A stretch of 58,564 nucleotides of DNA from Aureimonas sp. Leaf324 (GTDB lineage: Bacteria; Pseudomonadota; Alphaproteobacteria; Rhizobiales; Rhizobiaceae). This document shows, piece by piece, positions 23,406 to 30,554 of this stretch (position 1 is its first letter; every line of letters begins with the position of its first letter). Both the position numbers and the translations under genes were made by a program. Where the stretch lies: positions 40,029 to 98,592 of the forward strand of contig NZ_LMOH01000006.1 in NCBI RefSeq assembly GCF_001423245.1. Reading direction: 5' to 3'. The notes beneath the pieces are model-generated. The model saw nothing but the letters and a program-made list of their open reading frames with translations, had not been told where the DNA came from and ran no database searches.

Positions 23406-24665
23406 TCAGCGGCGCCAGGTTCCGTCGCCGGATTCGATCCAGCGCGCGAGGGCCAGCCGCTCGGCCGGCTCGAGGCCGGTGATGTTGCCGGGCGGCATGG
23501 CGTGGCTGCGCACGGCTTGCCGCTCGATCAGCGAGGCGTTGAGGACGATGTCGCGCCCTGTCTCCAGCAGGATCGCCTTCGGCGCGTGGCCGATGCCGGG
23601 CCAGAGCGGCTGGCGGGCGTGGCACATCGAGCAGCGCGACTGGACGATGCTTTCGGCCTCCGCGAAATGACTGGAGCGGGCGAGCGCCACCTGTGGATCC
23701 GCCGGAAAGTCGAGGCTGGTCTCCGCCGCCGTCGGCTCCGACCCCGCCGCCGCGCGCCAGCCGGGCGCGCCCGACAGGGTGATGACGGCCGCGAACAGGA
23801 CGCCGGCCACCGCCCAGCACCACCAGAGCTGCTGCCCGGTCTTGTGCATCGTGTTGAAGAAGTGCCGCACCACGGCGCCGATCAGGAGCACGAGGCCCGC
23901 GATCGCCCAGTTCCACTCCGTGGCGAAGGCCAGCGGGTAATGGTTCGACAGCATCAGGAAGATGACGGGCAGCGTCAGGTAGTTGTTGTGGAGCGAGCGC
24001 TGCTTGGCCGCCGCTCCGAGGCGCGGATCGGGCGTGCGCCCGGCCTTGAGGTCGGCCACCACGATCTTCTGGTTCGGGATGATCAGCATCGCGACATTGG
24101 CGGTCATGATCGTCGCGATCATCGCGCCCGTGTGCAGCATGGCGCCGCGCCCCGAGAAGATCTGGCTGAACACGAAGCTCGCGGCCACCACGTAGACGAA
24201 GAGGACGCCGAGCAGCGCGGAATCGTTGGCGCGCAGCCGCGACTTGCAGATCGCGTCGTAAACGACCCAGCCGAGCCCGAGGCCGAGCAGCCCGATCAGC
24301 GTCGCCCCCCAGGCCGGCAGGTCCGCCTTGGTCGGGTCGATCAGGTAAAGCTCGGCGCCGAGATAGTAGACGAGGAAGAGCAGCGCGAAACCGGACAGCC
24401 AGGTCGCATAGCTCTCCCATTTGAACCAGGTCAGGTCCTCCGGCATGTGCGGCGGCGCGACCATGTATTTCTGGATGTGGTAGAAGCCGCCGCCATGGAC
24501 CTGCCAGGCCTCGCCGCCGACGCCGACGAGCGGCGCCCCGTGGGGCTTCCGCAGCCCGAGATCGAGCGCGATGAAATAGAAGGACGATCCGATCCAGGTG
24601 ATCGCGGTGATGACGTGCAGCCAGCGCACGCCGAATTGCAGCCATTCGGCGAAATAGGTCCACAT
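23406..24665 (-). CDS. puuD: Urate hydroxylase PuuD (membrane, cytochrome c domain)
   Basis: Membrane-bound urate oxidase that oxidises urate to 5-hydroxyisourate and passes electrons to the respiratory chain. 419 residues from the second of two in-frame ATGs (MWTYFAEWLQFGVRW). About eight hydrophobic helices cover the first ~300 residues, with WIGSSFYFIALD, SYATWLSGF and a late HNNYLTLPVIFLMLSNHYP block typical of the PuuD N-domain. A C-terminal cytochrome c domain has the haem motif CSMCH and a distal Met in HAMPPGN. It follows the binding-protein gene after a 301-bp gap holding palindromic DNA and precedes guaD by 11 bp. It replaces soluble uricase or HpxO, neither of which is seen. Confidence 0.92.
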   Translation of the reverse strand: MWTYFAEWLQFGVRWLHVITAITWIGSSFYFIALDLGLRKPHGAPLVGVGGEAWQVHGGGFYHIQKYMVAPPHMPEDLTWFKWESYATWLSGFALLFLVYYLGAELYLIDPTKADLPAWGATLIGLLGLGLGWVVYDAICKSRLRANDSALLGVLFVYVVAASFVFSQIFSGRGAMLHTGAMIATIMTANVAMLIIPNQKIVVADLKAGRTPDPRLGAAAKQRSLHNNYLTLPVIFLMLSNHYPLAFATEWNWAIAGLVLLIGAVVRHFFNTMHKTGQQLWWCWAVAGVLFAAVITLSGAPGWRAAAGSEPTAAETSLDFPADPQVALARSSHFAEAESIVQSRCSMCHARQPLWPGIGHAPKAILLETGRDIVLNASLIERQAVRSHAMPPGNITGLEPAERLALARWIESGDGTWRR

Positions 24666-24777
24666 GGGATGAGCCCCGGAACGCCGCCCCCTTGTCGCGG
24701 ACGCTCCCCACAATGATCCGATGTGCCTTGCGTGGCCCCTCGCCGTTCAGGAGACGGTGGGAGGGACAGGCGTTGGG

Positions 24778-24802
24778 TCGAAGGGCGACGAGCGCCCTTC
24801 GA
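24778..24802. repeat. Perfect 10-bp hairpin
   Basis: TCGAAGGGCG (24778-24787) pairs perfectly with CGCCCTTCGA (24793-24802) around a 5-nt loop. No U-tract follows in the minus direction, which is the direction of the operon; on the plus side it is followed by an AT-rich stretch. It may stabilise mRNA or attenuate transcription between the transporter genes and puuD. Confidence 0.5.
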
Positions 24803-24862
24803 AGAATTTGAATCATCCACCCATCGCAGGGTGCCGACAAGAGGGTCGTGATGGCGAGTCAG

Positions 24863-24939
24863 CCAGAGTGGATTCGCGAGAACCGGAGCGGAGCGGACTT
24901 TCGGTCCGTGAGCACCGGAAGCGGAGCGAACCGCTCTGG
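24863..24939. repeat. 77-nt compound palindromic element
   Basis: Outer arms CCAGAGTGGATTCGC (24863-24877) and GCGAACCGCTCTGG (24926-24939) form a near-perfect inverted repeat. Inside it lie two imperfect 20-nt direct repeats (24878-24897 and 24910-24929), both built on ACCGG(A)AGCGGAGCG. They flank a small hairpin CGGAC-TTTCG-GTCCG (24894-24908). The nested symmetry resembles REP or miniature palindromic elements dispersed in intergenic DNA of proteobacteria. Only one copy is seen in this window. Confidence 0.45.
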
Positions 24940-24966
24940 ATGGCCGCCAGCCCGAGCCGGGCGGAA

Positions 24967-26052
24967 CTAGTTCCGGACGCCCTCGACGTACCAGTCCATC
25001 TTCAGGAGATCGGCGTCGGGGATGCGGGTGCCGGCGGCGATCTTCTCGGCGCCCGACTGGTCCTTGATCGGGCCGGTGAACACCTCGTAGGTGCCGGCCT
25101 TGGTCTCGTCGACGACCTTCTGCGCGGCGGTCTTCACGTCGGCCGGCATCTTGTCGTTGAACGGGGCCATCTCGACCTCGCCTTCCTTCATGCCGAGCCA
25201 GACGTCCTGCGTTTTCCAGGAGCCGTCGATCACCGCGTTGACGCGGTCGACGTAGTACGGGCCCCACTGGTCGACGATCGCCGTCATGTGAGCGTTCGGC
25301 GCGAAGCTCTTCATGTCCCAGGCCTGGCCGAAGGCGATGGCGCCGCGCTTCTCGGCCTCCTGCAGCGGGCCGGGGCTGTCGGTGTGCTGGGTGATGACGT
25401 CGGCGCCCTGGTCGAGCAGCGCGCCTGCGGCCTGCGCTTCCTTGGCCGGGTCGTACCAGGAGTTCACCCAGACGACCTGCGTCTCGAAGGCCGGGTTCAC
25501 CTTGCGCGCGGCGAGCGTGAAGGCGTTGATGCCCATCACGACCTCGGGAATCGGGAAGGAGGCGACGTAGCCCGCCTTGCCGCTTTTCGACATCATGCCG
25601 GCGATGGTGCCGAGCACCGCGCGGCCCTGGTAGAACTTCGAATTGTAGGCCGCCATGTTCGGCGCGGTCTGGTAGCCCGTCGCGTGCTCGAACTTCACGT
25701 TCGGGAACTGCTTGGCGACCTTCAGCGTCGGGTTCATGAAGCCGAACGAGGTCGCGAAGATGATGTCGTTGCCGTCCTGTGCGAGCTGGCGGATGACGCG
25801 CTCGGCGTCCGGCCCCTCGGCGACGTTCTCGACGAAGCTCGTCTGCACCTTGTCGCCGAGCTTCTCGGCCAGGTACTTGCGGCCCTGGTCGTGGGCGAAG
25901 GAGTAGCCGAAGTCGCCGACCGGGCCGACATAGACGAAGGCGGCCTTGACCGGGCGGTCGGAGACCTGCGCGAAGGCCGGCAGGCCGAACGCGGTGACGG
26001 CGGCGAGCGCGGCACCCCCGAGGAGGACTTGGCGGCGGGTGAAGAGGCTCAT
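24967..26052 (-). CDS. BMP-family ABC transporter substrate-binding protein
   Basis: Periplasmic binding protein of the Bmp/PnrA family, 361 residues. The N-terminus MSLFTRRQVLLGGAALAAVT has a twin-Arg-like RR followed by a hydrophobic stretch and an AFA-Q cleavage site, so export by Tat or Sec is expected. The mature part shows the family pattern KAAFVYVGPVGDFGYSFAHDQGR, GYQTAPNMAAYNSKFYQGRAVLG and ITQHTDSPGPLQ. Family members bind nucleosides or purines; with xdh, puuD and guaD in the same operon, purine bases, urate or a nucleoside are the likely ligands. The start at 26052 excludes a 26-residue upstream extension. Confidence 0.9.
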   Translation of the reverse strand: MSLFTRRQVLLGGAALAAVTAFGLPAFAQVSDRPVKAAFVYVGPVGDFGYSFAHDQGRKYLAEKLGDKVQTSFVENVAEGPDAERVIRQLAQDGNDIIFATSFGFMNPTLKVAKQFPNVKFEHATGYQTAPNMAAYNSKFYQGRAVLGTIAGMMSKSGKAGYVASFPIPEVVMGINAFTLAARKVNPAFETQVVWVNSWYDPAKEAQAAGALLDQGADVITQHTDSPGPLQEAEKRGAIAFGQAWDMKSFAPNAHMTAIVDQWGPYYVDRVNAVIDGSWKTQDVWLGMKEGEVEMAPFNDKMPADVKTAAQKVVDETKAGTYEVFTGPIKDQSGAEKIAAGTRIPDADLLKMDWYVEGVRN

Positions 26053-26083
26053 GAGGGCTCCTTGCAGAGGGCTTTTCGAGTGG

Positions 26084-27007
26084 TCAGGCGGTCGCCCGGA
26101 ACGGCTTGCCGAGGCAGGCCGGCGCGGCATTCCGCGTCCGCGCGCTGCCCGAGATGAGGGCCAGCACCAGAACGGTCGCGAGATAGGGAAGGCTGGTCAG
26201 GAACTCCGGCGCGAGCAGCGACCAGCCGGCCGCCTTCGCCTGAAGCTCGAGCGTGATCACGGCGCCGAAGAGATAGGCGCCGAGAACCAGGCGACCCGGG
26301 CGCCAGGAGGCGAAGACGACGAGCGCGATGGCGATCCAGCCGCGACCGGCGGTCAGCCGCTCGGCCCACATCGGCGTCAGCACCAGCGAGTAGTAGGCGC
26401 CCGCCAGCCCCGCCATTGCGCCGCCGAAGAGCACCGCGAGATAACGAACCTTCAGGACGGGGTAGCCGATGGAATGGGCCGAGGCATCACTCTCGCCGAC
26501 GGCGCGCAGGATCAGCCCCGCTCTCGAGTGCTTGAGGAACCACCAGACGGCGAAGGTGATGACCAGCGACAGGTAGACGATCGGCGAATAGCCGAAGAGG
26601 ACGCGCCAGATCGGGTCTGCGGCGAGCGCGGCGGGAAAGAACGAGCCGAGCACCGGCGTCGTGATGCCGACGAAGCCGGCGCCGGCCAGCGCCGAGACGC
26701 CGGTGCCGAAGATGGTGAGCGCGAGGCCCGTCGCGACCTGGTTGGCGGTCAGCGTCAGGGTGAGCCAGGCGAAGATCAGCGACGAGGCGGCGCCGGCGAC
26801 GAGCGCCGCCAGCGCGCCGAGCCAGGGCGAGCCGACCGTGACGGACACGGCAAAGCCCGTGACCGCGCCGATCAGCATCATGCCCTCGACGCCGAGGTTG
26901 AGGACGCCGGACTTCTCGACCACGAGCTCGCCGAGCGCTGCGATCAGGATCGGTGTCGCGGAGGCGACGACGGCGACGACGATGGCGACGATCAGTTCGG
27001 GGCTCAT
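26084..27007 (-). CDS. ABC transporter permease (purine/nucleoside type)
   Basis: Inner-membrane permease of the BPD_transp_2 family, 307 residues with about eight to ten hydrophobic helices. The motif ALGELVVEKSGVLNLGVEGMML near the N-terminus is the hallmark of the second permease (NupC/YufQ-like) of nucleoside importers. It overlaps the upstream permease gene by 4 bp (ATGA) and is followed by the binding-protein gene after 31 bp. It forms a heterodimeric channel with the 379-residue permease encoded upstream. Confidence 0.92.
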   Translation of the reverse strand: MSPELIVAIVVAVVASATPILIAALGELVVEKSGVLNLGVEGMMLIGAVTGFAVSVTVGSPWLGALAALVAGAASSLIFAWLTLTLTANQVATGLALTIFGTGVSALAGAGFVGITTPVLGSFFPAALAADPIWRVLFGYSPIVYLSLVITFAVWWFLKHSRAGLILRAVGESDASAHSIGYPVLKVRYLAVLFGGAMAGLAGAYYSLVLTPMWAERLTAGRGWIAIALVVFASWRPGRLVLGAYLFGAVITLELQAKAAGWSLLAPEFLTSLPYLATVLVLALISGSARTRNAAPACLGKPFRATA

Positions 27008-28143
27008 GCGGCGGCTCCCCGGCCGGACGTCGGTTCGGGCGTCAGCGTCGGCGCCGGCGCGATGGGCGCGGCGGCCGGGACGCCGCCCGCGCCGCTGGTG
27101 AGCCGGTAGCGGACGAGAATGTCGACCGCGAGGAGGAAGAACAGCATCATCGCCTGGAAGACGCCGATCGCGGCGGCCGGCAGGCCGATCGTCGTCTGCG
27201 CGCTTTCGCCGCCGACATAGGTCAGCGCCAGCACGAGGGCGGCGAGCACGATGCCGACGGGATGGAGCCGGCCGAGAAAGGCGACGATGATGGCGGTGAA
27301 GCCGTAGCCGACGGGAAAGCTCGGCACCATCTGCCCGAACGGTCCGGACGCCTCGAAGATGCCAGCGAGCCCCGCCATGCCGCCGCCGAGCGCCATGCAG
27401 AGCCAGACGACGCGCGCCTCGCGAAAGCCGCCGTAGCGCGCCGCCTGCGGGCTGAGGCCGACGACCCGCACCTGGAAGCCGGCGACGGTGCGCGCGATCA
27501 GGAACCAGACGGCGAGCGCCAGCGCCAAGGCCACGGGAATGCCGAGATGGATCAGCGTGCCCGGCACGACGAAGGGCAGGGTCTGCGACGAGGAGAACAT
27601 CGCGGTCTGCGGGAAGTTGAACCCCATCGGGTCCTTCCAGGGCCCGCGCATCAGGTAATAGAGGACCTGGATCGCGACGTAGTTCAACATCAGCGACGAC
27701 AGGATTTCGGAGACGCCGAGCCGGTTGCGCAGGAAGGCGGGGATCGCCGCCCAGGCCATGCCCCCGAGGATGCCGGCCGCGACCATCGCGGGCAGGATCC
27801 AGTGCCCCTCCATGTCCATCGTCAGGAGCGCGATGCCGGTGCCCGCCAAGCCGCCGATGACGTACTGCCCCTCGGCCCCGATGTTCCAGACATTGGCGCG
27901 GAAGCCGACCGACAGGCCGATGGCGATGGTGGCGAGCGGCGCCGCCTTCACCAGAAGGTCCTGCCAGCGATAGGGGTTGAAGAGCGGCGTCACGAAGATT
28001 TCGCGCGCGGCCCCGAGGCCGTCGTAGCCGAGAAGCGTGAAGACGATCGTGCCGACGAGGAGCGTTAGCGCGACGGCAAGGACCGGCGTCGCGAACAGCA
28101 TGACGCGGCTCGGCTCGCGGCGGGGGACGAAGCGGAGCGCCAT
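27004..28143 (-). CDS. ABC transporter permease (purine/nucleoside type)
   Basis: First permease of the importer, 379 residues, BPD_transp_2 family (NupB/YufP-like). After a cytoplasmic N-terminus (MALRFVPRREPSR), about ten hydrophobic segments follow. The conserved VGFRANVWNIGAEGQYVIGG loop and SEILSSLMLNYVAI are visible. The C-terminal 25 residues are Ala/Pro-rich. The start codon shares one base with the ATPase stop (TGATG) and the stop overlaps the next permease, which indicates a single coupled transcript. Confidence 0.92.
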   Translation of the reverse strand: MALRFVPRREPSRVMLFATPVLAVALTLLVGTIVFTLLGYDGLGAAREIFVTPLFNPYRWQDLLVKAAPLATIAIGLSVGFRANVWNIGAEGQYVIGGLAGTGIALLTMDMEGHWILPAMVAAGILGGMAWAAIPAFLRNRLGVSEILSSLMLNYVAIQVLYYLMRGPWKDPMGFNFPQTAMFSSSQTLPFVVPGTLIHLGIPVALALALAVWFLIARTVAGFQVRVVGLSPQAARYGGFREARVVWLCMALGGGMAGLAGIFEASGPFGQMVPSFPVGYGFTAIIVAFLGRLHPVGIVLAALVLALTYVGGESAQTTIGLPAAAIGVFQAMMLFFLLAVDILVRYRLTSGAGGVPAAAPIAPAPTLTPEPTSGRGAAA

Positions 28144-29672
28144 CAGGCGGCCTCGGCGCCGGCCTGGGGCTCGCCGTGCACGCCGCCCATCAGGAGGCCG
28201 ACGCGCTCGATCGAGATGCCCTTCACGTTCATCGTCTCCGACAGGCGGCCCTCGTTGAGGACGGCGATGCGGTCGCAGAGCTCCAGAAGCTCGTCGAGAT
28301 CCTGGCTGACGACGACGATCGCCGCGCCCCGCGCCGCCAGATCGATCATCGCCTGCCGGATGAAGCCGGCGGCGCCCGCGTCGACGCCCCAGGTCGGCTG
28401 CGAGACCACGAGCACGCTCGGCTCCTGTCCGATCTCGCGGCCCATGATGAACTTCTGCAGGTTACCGCCCGACAGACTGCCGGCCAGCGCCCCCTCGCCC
28501 GTCGCCTTGACGGAAAAGGCGGAAATCACGCTCTTTGCATAGTCGCGCGCCGCCTTGAGGCGGATCAGGCCGCCGTGGCTCAGTCCCTTGCGGGCGCGCG
28601 CCGACAGGATGGCATTCTCGGCGAGCGACAGCGCCGGCACCGCCGCATGACCGTTGCGCTCCTCCGGCACCGTCGCCAGCCCCTGACGGCGTCGAGCCGA
28701 CACGCCCTCGCGCTCGACGCGGGCGCCGCCGATGGTGATCGCGCCGGACACGCCGTTCAGCTTCTCGCCGGACAGGACTTCCAGAAGCTCGTTCTGCCCG
28801 TTGCCTGCCACGCCCGCGATGCCGAGGATCTCGCCGGAGCGGACCGAGAAGGACACGTCCTTGAGGCTCGTGCCAAAGGGCGGATCGCCGGGCGCGCTCA
28901 ACGCCTCGACGCTGAGGCGGGTTTCGCGGAACTGCCCCTCGGCCTTCGGCTTCAACGCCTTCAGCGAGCCACCGATCATCAGCTCGGCCATGGACTTGGC
29001 GGTCTCCTCGCGCGGATCGCAGGAGGCGACGACGCGGCCGCCGCGCAGGATCGTCGCCGACGTGCACAGCGCTTTGATCTCGCCGAGCTTGTGCGAGATG
29101 TAGAGGATCGAGCAGCCCTCGCTCGCCAGCTGGCGCAGGACCGCGAAGAGCGCGTCCACCTCCTGCGGCGTCAGGACGGAGGTCGGCTCGTCCATGATCA
29201 GGAGCTTCGGCTTGCCGAGGAGCGCGCGCACGATCTCGATGCGCTGGCGCTCGCCGACCGAGAGCGTGTGCACCTCGCGATGCGGGTCGAGGCCGAGGCC
29301 GTAGGCCGTCATCACCTCGCGCACGCGCGCTTCGAGCTCGCGCCGGGGCGGCGGGTCGTCCATGCCGAGGGCGACGTTTTCCAGAACCGTCATCGCCTCG
29401 AACAGGCAGAAGTGCTGGAACACCATGCCGATGCCGAGCGCCCGCGCCTCGCGCGGCGAGCCGACGCGCACCGGCCGGCCGTCGAAGAGCATGGTGCCCT
29501 CGTCCGCCTGCTGCACGCCGTAGATGATCTTGACGAGGGTGGACTTGCCCGCCCCGTTCTCGCCGAGCAGCGCATGGATGCGCCCCGGCTCCACGGAAAA
29601 CGAGATGTCGTCGTTGGCGACGACGCCGGGAAAGCGCTTCGAAATGCTCCTCAGTTCAAGACGATGCGCCAT
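28143..29672 (-). CDS. ABC transporter ATP-binding protein, tandem domains
   Basis: 509-residue double ATPase of the sugar/nucleoside importer type. The first domain has Walker A GENGAGKST, signature LSVGERQRIEIVRALLG and Walker B LLIMDEPTSVLTP. The second has a degenerate A-loop (GVAGNGQNELLEVL), signature LSGGNLQKFIMGREI and SQPTWGVD in place of a canonical Walker B, so probably only one site hydrolyses ATP, as is usual in this family. It is 45 bp downstream of xdhC and energises the two permeases. Specificity for purines is inferred from the operon. Confidence 0.93.
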   Translation of the reverse strand: MAHRLELRSISKRFPGVVANDDISFSVEPGRIHALLGENGAGKSTLVKIIYGVQQADEGTMLFDGRPVRVGSPREARALGIGMVFQHFCLFEAMTVLENVALGMDDPPPRRELEARVREVMTAYGLGLDPHREVHTLSVGERQRIEIVRALLGKPKLLIMDEPTSVLTPQEVDALFAVLRQLASEGCSILYISHKLGEIKALCTSATILRGGRVVASCDPREETAKSMAELMIGGSLKALKPKAEGQFRETRLSVEALSAPGDPPFGTSLKDVSFSVRSGEILGIAGVAGNGQNELLEVLSGEKLNGVSGAITIGGARVEREGVSARRRQGLATVPEERNGHAAVPALSLAENAILSARARKGLSHGGLIRLKAARDYAKSVISAFSVKATGEGALAGSLSGGNLQKFIMGREIGQEPSVLVVSQPTWGVDAGAAGFIRQAMIDLAARGAAIVVVSQDLDELLELCDRIAVLNEGRLSETMNVKGISIERVGLLMGGVHGEPQAGAEAA

Positions 29673-29717
29673 GGAACTCCGACCGGCGGGACACCCGGTC
29701 CCGATATTGCACCGAGT

Positions 29718-30554
29718 TTACGCAGGCGCAAAGCCTGCGCAATCCTGCTCCATGTTTTGCCCAAGAAGTTGAACGACGAGCTCCGCGGCGACCATCGCGG
29801 CGATCACCGCCGGCCGCTTGTCGCGCACCGCCGAGCCGCCGATCGGCAGAACGAGCCGTCCGATTCGCTCCGCCTCGCCGCGCTGGCTAAGGAATCGCCG
29901 GAATTTCTCGCGCTTCGTCGCCGAGCCGATCATGCCGACATAGGCGGCGTCCACCCGCCCGAGCGCGGCGGACCCGATCAGGAAGTCGAGACCGTGATCG
30001 TGGGTCATCACGACAAAGGCGCTGCCGCGGGGTGCCCCGGCGATCTCGGCCTCGGGCATCGCCGCGCGCCGCCGCTCGATGGCGGGCGGAAGCTCGGCGA
30101 GCCGGTCCGCCCGCGTGTCGATCACCAGCGTGCGCAGGGGCAGCGGAGCCAGCGCGCGCGCCGTCGCCTGACCCGTGTGGCCGGCACCGAAGATATAGAC
30201 GTGCGGCCAGCCGAGGCGCGCCGTCTCGTCGGCCTGCTCCAGCTGTTCGAGGAGCGCCGCGGTGCCACGCTGGAGGCCCAGCACGACACGGCCGCCGCAG
30301 CACTGGCCGATGGCGGGGCCAAGCGGGATGTCGAGCCGCCCCTCGCGCTCGCAGGCCGCCAGCATGCGCCGCGCCTCCGCGATGCCCTCCATCTCGAGCG
30401 CGCCGCCGCCGACCGTGCCGAAGACGCCGGACGCCGTGACGAGCATCGCGGCCCCCGCCTCGCGCGGCGTCGAGCCCTCGGCGCGCTCGACCCTGACGAC
30501 GATCGCGGGATCGCGCGCGGAGAGCGCCGCCTTGAGATCGGCCAGCAAGCTCAA
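29718..30554 (-). CDS. xdhC: Xanthine dehydrogenase accessory protein XdhC
   Basis: Molybdenum-cofactor sulfuration/insertion factor for xanthine dehydrogenase, 278 residues. The conserved GQCCGG motif and the Rossmann-like FGAGHTGQATARAL stretch are present, as are THDHGLDFLI and GMIGSATKREKF of the C-terminal XdhC domain. The start is TTG at 30554, overlapping the xdhB stop (TTGA); no ATG is available in the conserved N-terminus (SLLADLKAAL). The order xdhA-xdhB-xdhC is the standard one. Confidence 0.93.
   Translation of the reverse strand: MSLLADLKAALSARDPAIVVRVERAEGSTPREAGAAMLVTASGVFGTVGGGALEMEGIAEARRMLAACEREGRLDIPLGPAIGQCCGGRVVLGLQRGTAALLEQLEQADETARLGWPHVYIFGAGHTGQATARALAPLPLRTLVIDTRADRLAELPPAIERRRAAMPEAEIAGAPRGSAFVVMTHDHGLDFLIGSAALGRVDAAYVGMIGSATKREKFRRFLSQRGEAERIGRLVLPIGGSAVRDKRPAVIAAMVAAELVVQLLGQNMEQDCAGFAPA

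Larger units (their letters stand above)
24666..24966. other. 301-bp gap inside the purine operon, no gene
   Basis: This stretch between the BMP binding-protein gene and puuD holds no credible coding sequence on either strand. Its contents are a perfect 10-bp hairpin at 24778-24802 and a 77-nt compound palindrome at 24863-24939, both listed separately. No clear promoter was recognised. Confidence 0.6.

Noticed and set aside
24778-24802. Hairpin considered as an intrinsic terminator after the binding-protein gene
   Set aside because: On the minus strand the stem is followed by a C-rich sequence, not a U-tract.
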